From positions 1 through 10,203 of the forward strand of contig JBGQHM010000249.1 of NCBI GenBank assembly GCA_041497995.1: a stretch of 10,203 nt of DNA, written 5' to 3'. Below are positions 1 through 7,082 of the stretch, piece by piece. This stretch comes from DATKMS01 sp041497995 (GTDB lineage Bacteria > Desulfobacterota > Binatia > HRBIN30). Made by a program: the position numbers and the translations under genes. The first letter of the stretch is position 1. Every line of letters begins with the position of its first letter. The notes beneath the pieces were generated by a model. The model saw nothing but the letters and a program-made list of their open reading frames with translations, made no database searches and was not told the origin of the DNA.

Positions 1-1
1 A

Positions 2-58
2 ACAGAGCTCGGTGACCCGGTGCCCGAGCCAAAGAAGCGCCGGCTCATGTCCGCGTGA
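2..58 (+). CDS. Possible 3' end of a gene entering from the left (partial)
   Basis: Reading from base 2, an open frame gives TELGDPVPEPKKRRLMSA and then a TGA stop. Fifteen of its 18 codons end in G or C, and the acidic/proline then basic composition looks like a natural protein C-terminus. Only 18 residues are visible, so no family can be named. It could equally be chance, and the sequence upstream of the window would settle it. Confidence 0.2.
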   Translation, partial: TELGDPVPEPKKRRLMSA

Positions 59-700
59 GGGGCTCGCCGAACAAGGCGATGGAGACCGACGCGAAAAGAA
101 CGCGCGGCTCATCGCCACGACGTTCGCAGGTGAGAGATGCGCCATAGCAGAGGACCTTATGATACCCAGCGAACTAGGTGGGTCTCAACGCAGCGTGCCA
201 CCCACGGTCGTGGCGACGGGGCCTGCGCAGAACGGGACGCTGAGATTGCCGGCGTATCCTTTTGCACGATACGCGGCTCGCTGTAGAGCTTCGACTTCAA
301 ACGTAGGGCGGCAGAAGTGAGCATGGGATGACAGCACGGTGATGTTTACGTGAGTGATTCCATTGATGATGTCCTCGCTCGAGTATCTGTTCAGTGTCGC
401 GATCCCTGGCGACCGGAAGCTGCGTCGCGGTTCGAAATCGACAAGCAGCATGGTCTCTGTTCTGGCGCCTGGCATTCACGGGAGTTCCTTGAAGGAACGC
501 AGGTAGAAATACAATCGCTCGCATAGGCGAACCTAGTCGTGGTCGGGCGGGGCTTGCAATGGGATGCCCGCCCAGGAATCATCGCCGCGTGTCCGCACCT
601 ACACCACGCAGCACCCTTACACCGTTCGCCACTACCGATCCGGCGAAGCTACCAGAGCTCCTAAGAGCCGCTATTGCAGCGGTGAGCGGACTAACCAACC
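59..700. other. Stretch without a recognisable gene
   Basis: About 640 bp upstream of the ABM-family gene. Its GC content and third-position bias look weaker than in the neighbouring genes. Several overlapping open frames exist on both strands, but none shows a recognisable motif or a good ribosome binding site. The most protein-like is a minus-strand frame at 185-475 (96 codons), which I do not recognise. I see no clear sigma-70 promoter, tRNA, terminator or long repeat. It may hold decayed sequence plus the promoter of the downstream operon. Confidence 0.5.
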
Positions 701-706
701 AGGAGG
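701..706 (+). promoter_or_regulatory. Shine-Dalgarno site of the ABM-family gene
   Basis: AGGAGG lies 6 nt before the ATG at 713. It is a near-perfect match to the 16S rRNA anti-Shine-Dalgarno sequence and the strongest such site in the window. It fixes the start of the small ORF and suggests efficient translation of the first gene of the plus-strand operon. Confidence 0.85.
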
Positions 707-712
707 CAACAG

Positions 713-1012
713 ATGGTCACAGTAATCGCAACACTGAAAGTGAAGGCCGGAAACGAAGCCGCGATGGAGAAGGCGGCGCGTGAGATGATCGCCCACGTCA
801 AAGCGAACGAACCGGGAACGCAGACCTACGTGCTGCACCGGTCGACCGGTGATCCGACGGAGTTCGTCTTCTACGAGGTCTACGCCGACCAAGGCGCGTT
901 GGCGGTGCACGGCGGCAGCGAGCAGATGCAGAAGTTCTTCGGCCTCGCCGGAGGCCTGCTCGAGGGCCGGCCGGAGATCAAGATGTACGAACAGATCGAC
1001 GGGAAGAAGTAG
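713..1012 (+). CDS. Antibiotic biosynthesis monooxygenase (ABM) domain protein, putative quinol monooxygenase
   Basis: A 99-residue protein made almost entirely of one ABM domain, the dimeric ferredoxin-like alpha+beta fold. The pattern is typical of the family: an N-terminal beta strand (VTVIATLKVKAG, residues 2-13), an amphipathic helix rich in Ala, Glu and Lys (to about residue 31), a central strand pair that includes EFVFYEVYAD (about 50-59), then the helix with HGGSEQMQKFF, and a last strand ending in KMYEQI. The length is usual for YgiN/ActVA-Orf6-like members. Characterised relatives oxidise quinols or polyketide intermediates without a cofactor, but many are only stress-linked, so the substrate here is unknown. 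The ATG start is set by AGGAGG at 701-706. It is followed after 24 nt by the MutS-like gene on the same strand, so the two are probably co-transcribed. No signal peptide is seen, so it should be cytoplasmic. Confidence 0.88.
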   Translation: MVTVIATLKVKAGNEAAMEKAAREMIAHVKANEPGTQTYVLHRSTGDPTEFVFYEVYADQGALAVHGGSEQMQKFFGLAGGLLEGRPEIKMYEQIDGKK

Positions 1013-1036
1013 CGCCGTGAGGCGTCCGGCAGCGGC

Positions 1037-2836
1037 GTGATCTCCGATCAGCAACCAGGGCCGGCGGCGGAGTACACGCGGCGACTGACGGCGCAGCAGG
1101 CGCTGGCACGCCGGCTCGCGCGCCTCGAGCGGCAGATCTCCATCTCCCGGCTCGGCGTGTTCCTTGCCGGTGCGGTCGTCGCCTTCCTTGCAATTGATCG
1201 CCACGCTTTCTCGCTGTGGTGGATCGCGGCGCCGGTCGCGGTCTTCCTCGGCTTGGTGCTCTTCCACGAGCGCGTCATCACGCAGCGCCGCCGCGCCGAC
1301 CGAGCCGTTACTTTCTACGAACGCGGCTTGGCCCGCATCGATGATCGATGGACCGGAACCGGTGAGAGCGGCGAACGCTTTCTTGATCCATCGCATCCGT
1401 ACGCCGACGACCTCGATCTGTTCGGGCGCGGTTCGCTGTTCGAGCTGTTGTGCACGGCCCGGACCCGCGCCGGCGAGGACACGCTCGCCGCATGGCTACG
1501 CGGTCCCGCCTCACCGGACCTCATCCGCTCCCGCCAACTTGCGGTGAGCGAGTTGCAGCCTCGGCTCGACCTGCGCGAGGACCTTGCGGTACTGGGCATT
1601 GACGTACGCGCCGGACTCGACCCGGACGCGCTGGTCAGTTGGGCGAAAGCAATTCCGACGCCGGCGCCACCGACAATACGCGCCGGCGCCGCGATGCTGG
1701 TGAGTCTGCTCATGCTTACCGCGGTCGGCTGGTTGGCGGGCCTCACTGGGCCACAGCCAATTGTCGTCGTGCTCGCGGCCGAGCTCGTGGTCGGCGTTGG
1801 CATGCGCCGTCGCGTCGTCCGTGTCATGCATACGGTGCAGCGTCCCGGCCGCGACCTGCGACTCCTCGCGCAGCTCCTGGCACGCCTCGAGGCGGAGCGC
1901 TTCTCGTCGCCGCACCTCGCGCATCTGCGCGCCACGCTCGATACCGATGGCCGACCGCCCTCGATCCAAATCGCACGCCTCCATCGCCTCATCCATTTGC
2001 TGGACGCGCGGCAGAATCAGTTCTTCGCACCGCTCGCGGCGCTGCTGCTGTGGACTTCGCAGCTGGCGCTCGCTGTCGATGCATGGCACGCCGCGAACGG
2101 GCCGAGCGTCATCCGCTGGCTCGCCACAGTCGGTGAGATCGAAGCACTCGGGGCCTTCGCCAGCTACGCCTACGAACATCCCGGCGACCCGTTCCCGGAA
2201 ATCGTGGAGACGTCTCCAACATTCGATGGCGAGGCACTGGGGCACCCGTTCCTGCCTGCGGACCGCTGCATCCGTAACGATGTCGGCCTCGGAGCGGATC
2301 TCCGTCTGCTCGTGGTCAGCGGCTCGAACATGTCCGGCAAGAGCACGCTGCTACGCACGGTCGGGACGAATACGGTGTTGGCACTCGCCGGGGCCCCAGT
2401 CCGGGCGCGACGGCTGCGCGTGTCGCCACTCGCCGTCGGCGCGTCGATCCGCCTCAACGACTCGCTACAAGCAGGCACGTCGCGCTTCTACGCCGAGATC
2501 ACGCGGTTGCGGCAGCTCATGGACCTCGCAAGTGGACCACTGCCCCTGCTCTTCCTGCTCGACGAGATTCTCCATGGCACCAACTCTCATGATCGCGGCA
2601 TCGGCGCCGCCGCGGTCGTGCGTGGTTTCATCGAGCGCGGCGCCATCGGTCTCGTGACCACACACGACCTGGCGCTCGCTCACATTGCCGACATGCTCAA
2701 CGGACATGCTATCAACGTGCACTTCGAAGATCACCTCGAGGACGGCAAGATGATTTTCGACTACTGCATGCGTCCGGGCGTCGTGGAGAAGAGCAACGCC
2801 GTAGCCCTCATGCGCGCGGTGGGACTGGACGTGTAG
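1037..2836 (+). CDS. Membrane-anchored MutS-like ATPase (MutS domain V protein)
   Basis: A 599-residue protein. Its C-terminal third is a clear MutS-family ABC-type ATPase: Walker A GSNMSGKST at 429-437, signature-like region SLQAGTSRFYAEI, Walker B LLFLLDE ending in D509-E510, HGTNS at 513-517, and the switch histidine in TTHDLALAH (H543). The ending, with FDYCMRPGVVEKSNA, is typical of MutS ATPase domains. The N-terminus is not like canonical MutS. It has two hydrophobic segments (about 38-53 and 60-77) and another pair at about 218-258, and the mismatch-binding and connector domains are missing. There is also no Smr nuclease domain as in MutS2. It belongs with the poorly characterised MutS-related proteins with membrane segments, so a role in mismatch repair should not be assumed. 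The start is GTG at 1037, with only a weak GTGAGG at 1017-1022. It lies 24 nt after the ABM gene and 1 nt before RNase R. Confidence 0.88.
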   Translation: MISDQQPGPAAEYTRRLTAQQALARRLARLERQISISRLGVFLAGAVVAFLAIDRHAFSLWWIAAPVAVFLGLVLFHERVITQRRRADRAVTFYERGLARIDDRWTGTGESGERFLDPSHPYADDLDLFGRGSLFELLCTARTRAGEDTLAAWLRGPASPDLIRSRQLAVSELQPRLDLREDLAVLGIDVRAGLDPDALVSWAKAIPTPAPPTIRAGAAMLVSLLMLTAVGWLAGLTGPQPIVVVLAAELVVGVGMRRRVVRVMHTVQRPGRDLRLLAQLLARLEAERFSSPHLAHLRATLDTDGRPPSIQIARLHRLIHLLDARQNQFFAPLAALLLWTSQLALAVDAWHAANGPSVIRWLATVGEIEALGAFASYAYEHPGDPFPEIVETSPTFDGEALGHPFLPADRCIRNDVGLGADLRLLVVSGSNMSGKSTLLRTVGTNTVLALAGAPVRARRLRVSPLAVGASIRLNDSLQAGTSRFYAEITRLRQLMDLASGPLPLLFLLDEILHGTNSHDRGIGAAAVVRGFIERGAIGLVTTHDLALAHIADMLNGHAINVHFEDHLEDGKMIFDYCMRPGVVEKSNAVALMRAVGLDV

Positions 2837-2837
2837 C

Positions 2838-5123
2838 GTGGCCGTTCGTCTGCAGAAGGAGATCCCCACCGAGGCGCTCCTCAGTTTGCTCGAACGCCGT
2901 GCGCCGCGTCCGCTCTCCATCCCGGAGATGACGCGCATGCTCGACCTCGAGCACTACGACCGCAAACAGCTCCGGGCCGCGTTGGAGGCGGCGGTGGCGC
3001 GTCACACCCTCCGACGGATCGGCAAGACGCGCTACCAATGGCTCCGCGAGGTCGACCGCACCGCGGGTGCGCGCACCCCGGACGCACGCGCTAGGCGACG
3101 CCCGGCGGACGGGCCGCGGATCGAAGGGCACTACACCCGCGTGCGTGCCGGTTACGGCTTCGTCGAGGCACTGGGACGGGCAGCTGAGCGCTTCTCGCGC
3201 GACATCTTGATCCCCGCGGGCATGGAAGGGTCGGCATTGCATGGCGATCGTGTCGCAGTCGAGATCGTCCGCCGCGATGTGCGGGCGCGGCGCTTCCTCG
3301 GACGCATTACGGCCGTGACCGGCCGCGTGCACGAGCAGATCATCGGCACCGTGGAGCGCAGCCGCACGGGCTGGCTGTTGGTTCCGGAAAGCGAGCTGTT
3401 GCCGCCGGTGGAAATCATCGGCGGCGACCCGCCCCGACACGAGGACATCGGCCAGGTCGCTCTCGTGCGTCTCACGCGCTTCCCGACACCAACACACGTT
3501 CCAGGCGGCGAGCTGACCGAGATCTTGGGCGCCGCCGACGATCCCGAAGTGCAATTTCTCACCATCGCGTTCGAACATGGGCTGCGCATCGAGTTTCCCC
3601 CGGACGTGCTGGGCGAAGCCGCGTCATTTCCTACGGATCCGTCGCCCGCCGACTTCGTCGGCCGCGAAGATCTGCGCCACCTGCCATTCGTCACCATCGA
3701 TGGGGAGACGGCCCGCGACTTCGACGACGCAGTGTTTCTGGAAACACTGCCCGGTGGTGCCGCGCGGCTGTGGGTCGCCATCGCCGATGTCGCACATTAC
3801 GTGCGGCCGGGCTCGGCGCTCGACGTTGAAGCCGCGCGGCGGGGAAACAGCGTCTACTTCCCGGATCGTGCCATTCCCATGCTGCCGCCGCAGCTTTCAA
3901 GCCAGCTCTGTTCGCTCAACCCAGGTCGCGACCGCTTGGTGCTGGTGGCCGAGATGTCCTACGACCGCGACGGCCGCCGCGGTGACACGCGCTTCTACCG
4001 TGGCCTCATCCGCAGTCAGGCGCGTCTGACCTATACGAAGGTGGCGGCCGTGCTGTCTGCTACCGACACGCCGGAGATTCAAGAGTGGCGCGACGAGCTG
4101 CGCACACTACTGCCGCAGCTGCGCGACATGCTCGCGCTCATGCGCACGCTCTACGCCAATCGCGTCGCCGCGGGCTCCCTCGATCTCGATCTGCCTGAAG
4201 CGCTGATCGACTTGTCCGAAGAAGGACGCAGCGTCGGCGTGCGCCTACTTGCACGCAACGACGCGCACCGCTTGATCGAGGAGCTCATGCTGGAAGCCAA
4301 CCGCGCCGTCGCCGCATTCTTGCGCGAGCAGCGGTTCCCCTTCCCCTACCGCATTCACGAGCCACCAGATCCCGACGACATCGACGACCTCAACCAGTTT
4401 CTGCAGGTCTTCGGCTTCACCGTGCGTTACGACGGGCAGGTGACGTCGCGCGACGTGCAACGTCTGTTGAATGAACTTCAGGGGCACCGCCTCGCACGCG
4501 TGCTGTCACGCCAAGTACTGCGATCGCTGAAGCAGGCGCAGTACACCACAACCAACGTCGGACACTTCGGACTCGCCTTCCCGATCTACTGCCACTTCAC
4601 GTCGCCCATTCGCCGCTACCCCGACCTGTTGGTGCATCGCCAGCTCGGGCGCTACTTCGATGGGCAGGCGGAGCTCGCCGGCGCTGATGCCGAAGCTATT
4701 GAAGCTGGCAGCGTTCAGAGCTCGCAGTGCGAGCGTGAGGCGATGGAAGCAGAGCGGGCTATGCTCGACCTGAAGAAGGCCGAGTTCATGTTGAACCACC
4801 TCCTGGAGCCACAGGCCGGAACGATTGTCTCCGTCGTGTCGTTCGGGTTCTTCGTCGAGCTGGACACCGTTCCGATTGAGGGCCTGGTGCGCGCCGACGA
4901 CCTCACCGACGATCGCTACTACCTCATCGAAGCCGAGCGAGCGTTGAAAGGGATGCGCACGCGCCAGCGGTTCCGGCTGGGCGATCGCGTGCTCGTCGAG
5001 GCAACGAATGTCTCACTGCGGCGCAGGCAGATCGATTTCGCGCTTCTGAAGCGGGTGGACGCGGCTGTCGCGGACAACGATTCCCCCACGGCTCGGCGGC
5101 GCCCGCGGCGCCAGAAACGGTAG
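2838..5123 (+). CDS. rnr: Ribonuclease R (RNB-family 3'-5' exoribonuclease)
   Basis: A 761-residue cytoplasmic hydrolytic exoribonuclease that degrades structured RNA from the 3' end. Domains in order: an N-terminal winged-helix region (about 8-70); cold-shock/OB domains (the first with GYGFVEA near 105-111 and the ALHGDRVAVEIV strand, the second to about 250); the RNB catalytic domain (about 262-595); and a C-terminal S1 domain (about 658-738, GTIVSVVSFGFFVEL) with a short basic tail ending RRRPRRQKR. The four metal-binding aspartates are visible in DGETARDFDDA as D288, D294, D296 and D297, with the same spacing as D272/D278/D280/D281 of E. coli RNase R. The other signature, SPIRRYPDLLVHR, starts at S589. 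The winged helix and long linker favour RNase R over RNase II. E. coli RNase R has 813 residues, so the length is normal. The GTG start is 1 nt after the MutS-like stop, which suggests translational coupling. GC-rich codon use matches its neighbours. Confidence 0.95.
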   Translation: MAVRLQKEIPTEALLSLLERRAPRPLSIPEMTRMLDLEHYDRKQLRAALEAAVARHTLRRIGKTRYQWLREVDRTAGARTPDARARRRPADGPRIEGHYTRVRAGYGFVEALGRAAERFSRDILIPAGMEGSALHGDRVAVEIVRRDVRARRFLGRITAVTGRVHEQIIGTVERSRTGWLLVPESELLPPVEIIGGDPPRHEDIGQVALVRLTRFPTPTHVPGGELTEILGAADDPEVQFLTIAFEHGLRIEFPPDVLGEAASFPTDPSPADFVGREDLRHLPFVTIDGETARDFDDAVFLETLPGGAARLWVAIADVAHYVRPGSALDVEAARRGNSVYFPDRAIPMLPPQLSSQLCSLNPGRDRLVLVAEMSYDRDGRRGDTRFYRGLIRSQARLTYTKVAAVLSATDTPEIQEWRDELRTLLPQLRDMLALMRTLYANRVAAGSLDLDLPEALIDLSEEGRSVGVRLLARNDAHRLIEELMLEANRAVAAFLREQRFPFPYRIHEPPDPDDIDDLNQFLQVFGFTVRYDGQVTSRDVQRLLNELQGHRLARVLSRQVLRSLKQAQYTTTNVGHFGLAFPIYCHFTSPIRRYPDLLVHRQLGRYFDGQAELAGADAEAIEAGSVQSSQCEREAMEAERAMLDLKKAEFMLNHLLEPQAGTIVSVVSFGFFVELDTVPIEGLVRADDLTDDRYYLIEAERALKGMRTRQRFRLGDRVLVEATNVSLRRRQIDFALLKRVDAAVADNDSPTARRRPRRQKR

Positions 5124-5130
5124 ATTCGCC

Positions 5131-5145
5131 GCCGGCCGTGCCGGC
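5131..5145 (+). other. Small GC hairpin after RNase R
   Basis: GCCGGC, a 3-nt spacer CGT, then GCCGGC again form a 6-bp stem starting 8 nt after the rnr stop. It is followed by ATTCT and not by a run of T. It could weakly stabilise the 3' end of the operon mRNA, but it lacks the U-tract of a standard intrinsic terminator. Confidence 0.3.
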
Positions 5146-5264
5146 ATTCTCAGAGGCAGACCGGCGACGGAGGCCTGTACAAAATCGGATAACAGGCTCT
5201 GACTCGGTTGTTCTGTACGATCCGCCCATTCTTGGCCTCGATGTTGCACGGGCGGGGCGCCTGC

Positions 5265-7082
5265 ATGCGACGCCCTTCCAATCTGTCGGCCGCCTATCGA
5301 GCCGAAGCCGAGCAGCTGACGGCCGAGCGGTTTGCACCCGCAGTCGGCCTCTTTCTGGTGTGTGCCACCGGATTCGGTATCTTTGAGTACATCTACGACG
5401 CGGCTTCCCTCCCCTCTTTTCTCGCTCTGTTCTACATCCAGGTACTGGTTGCACTTGCGGCCGTCATCGGGTCGCGGTGGCTCTTCCGGCAGCGGCTGAT
5501 GGTACGAACGAGTATCGTCGTGGGGCTGGTGCTTTCGGTGATCCCCCAAATGCAGACCGTGCTGGTCGGCTTGCCCACCGAGCTCATGGGCATCGCCACG
5601 GTGTGCACGATGACCGGCATGTCACTGGTGATGCCGTGGGGTCCACGCGGCCAGGCAGTCATCGCCGCTGCAAACCTCATCGCCTACGGATTCACGTTAC
5701 GCATTAACGGCGCAGTATCCACCGACCCGCTGTTTCTGTTCTTCGCAGTCTCCACCGGCGTCGGGCTCTCGGTACTGGGCGCGCACTATCTCGACCTGCA
5801 CCGCTTCGCAATCTTTCGCGAAGCGACGCTGTCGGAGGAAGAAGCGTCCATCAACCGCAAGCTGGTAGCGATCGCGAAGGAGATCGGCGCCGAGCTGGGT
5901 CGTCCCGACGCACTCGATCGCATCTGCGATTCGACACGCGCCGCGCTGGGATGCGATTGGAGTCTGATCCTCGTGAAGGACGAGACGCTCGGGACTTTCC
6001 GCGTCGCCGGCGCCGTGAGCCCGCACACGGAAGCACTGGGGGAGGTCAACGCCTTCCAGTTCACCCCGGACAGCTTTCCCCTCATCGGTCTCATCCTGCG
6101 CGACGAGTTAGTCGAGATTCCGCAACCTGGGGCGACCGACTCGGTCACCGCCAGTTTCATGCAGCGTTGGCATACGCGCTACGTGCTAGCCACGAAGCTC
6201 ACACGCAGCGGCCAGGTCGTCGGCATCCTCGCCGCCGGCGGGGAGGATAAAGTGGACGCCATCTCAGTGCGCGTCCGCCAATTGTTCCGTGGCATCGCGC
6301 CGCACGCCGCCATCGCGCTGAACAACGTGCGACTCGTCAGCGACCTGCGCCATGCCGACCAGCTCAAGTCCGAATTTCTTTCGACCATGTCGCACGAGCT
6401 GCGGACGCCGCTCAACGTCATCCTCGGATACGCGGAGCTGCTCGGCGACGGTGCCTTCGGCGCATTGTTGGACGATCAACGTGACACCATCGGACGCGTG
6501 TACGGCAGCGCGCGCTCGCTGCTGGAGCTCATCAACGCGACGTTGGACGTGAGCCGCATCGAGGCCGGGCGTCTGCCGGTACAGCTCGATGATGTCAGCC
6601 TGCATATGCTCTTCGACGACGTCCAAGATGAGCTGAAGCGATTGCCACATGCGCCAGACGTCATCTTACGCTGGTACGTCGCGGCGCTGGAAGGTATGCA
6701 CGTACGCACCGACGCGAGCAAGCTGAAGATCATCATCAAGAATCTCGTCGGCAACGCGCTGAAGTTCACCGAGTTGGGCGAAGTGTCGGTCCGCGCCGGC
6801 TACGATGTGCGCACCGCACGCTTGCATCTCTGGGTTACCGATACCGGTACGGGCATCGCTGCCGACGATCTGGCGCACATCTTCGACATGTTCCGCCAGG
6901 TCGGGAAAGGCCGCGACCTCGGTGGGGTCGGCCTTGGCCTCTACATCGTCAAGCGCTTCGTGGATCAGCTCGAAGGCGAGGTCACGGTTACCAGCGCGCC
7001 GGGCGAAGGATCGACGTTCAGGGTTGCCATCCCTGCCCTGGCCAGTGCGCCCGAGTCGGCCCTCGAACAACACGCCGCGTAA
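5265..7082 (+). CDS. Membrane sensor histidine kinase (6 TM - GAF - HisKA - HATPase)
   Basis: About 605 residues. Six hydrophobic segments lie near 25-44, 49-74, 80-102, 106-126, 129-147 and 154-177. A GAF-like domain follows (about 208-356), then a HisKA dimerisation/phosphoacceptor domain with SEFLSTMSHELRTP (phospho-His H377), and a HATPase_c domain. The ATP site is intact: N box KNLVGNALKF (N493, N497), G1 box DTGTGIA (526-532) and G2 box GGVGLGL (553-559). It should autophosphorylate and pass phosphate to a response regulator, but none is encoded in the window, so it is an orphan here. With almost no extracytoplasmic sensor loop, the signal may be sensed in the membrane or by the GAF domain. 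The start is uncertain: the frame opens with TTG at 5208, and ATG codons occur at 5241 and 5265. I chose 5265 because GGCGGGG at 5251-5257 is the only Shine-Dalgarno-like sequence. The gap to rnr is 141 nt. Confidence 0.92.
   Translation: MRRPSNLSAAYRAEAEQLTAERFAPAVGLFLVCATGFGIFEYIYDAASLPSFLALFYIQVLVALAAVIGSRWLFRQRLMVRTSIVVGLVLSVIPQMQTVLVGLPTELMGIATVCTMTGMSLVMPWGPRGQAVIAAANLIAYGFTLRINGAVSTDPLFLFFAVSTGVGLSVLGAHYLDLHRFAIFREATLSEEEASINRKLVAIAKEIGAELGRPDALDRICDSTRAALGCDWSLILVKDETLGTFRVAGAVSPHTEALGEVNAFQFTPDSFPLIGLILRDELVEIPQPGATDSVTASFMQRWHTRYVLATKLTRSGQVVGILAAGGEDKVDAISVRVRQLFRGIAPHAAIALNNVRLVSDLRHADQLKSEFLSTMSHELRTPLNVILGYAELLGDGAFGALLDDQRDTIGRVYGSARSLLELINATLDVSRIEAGRLPVQLDDVSLHMLFDDVQDELKRLPHAPDVILRWYVAALEGMHVRTDASKLKIIIKNLVGNALKFTELGEVSVRAGYDVRTARLHLWVTDTGTGIAADDLAHIFDMFRQVGKGRDLGGVGLGLYIVKRFVDQLEGEVTVTSAPGEGSTFRVAIPALASAPESALEQHAA

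Noticed and set aside
35..120. Possible short direct repeat (CGCCGGCTCAT and CGCGCGGCTCAT-like words)
   Set aside because: The similarity is confined to about ten bases with mismatches, too weak to call a repeat.
671..2245. Long minus-strand frames (671-1396, 1315-1992, 1511-2245)
   Set aside because: They oppose the ABM and MutS-like genes, are rich in Arg, Ala and Ser, and contain no recognisable motif.
2808..3781. Minus-strand frames opposite the start of RNase R (2808-3578, 3152-3781)
   Set aside because: They are antisense shadows of a gene with intact catalytic motifs, with no ribosome binding sites or family features.
5175..5219. Inverted motif CTGTAC...TGTAC and CTGT/ACAG words upstream of the kinase, considered as an operator or SOS box
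   Set aside because: Arms are only 5-6 bp with imperfect extension and the CTGT-ACAG spacing is 13, not the 8 of the LexA box. This is within chance expectation.
5208..5264. TTG (5208) and ATG (5241) as starts of the histidine kinase
   Set aside because: Neither has a Shine-Dalgarno-like sequence. The ATG at 5265 has GGCGGGG just upstream. The choice stays tentative.
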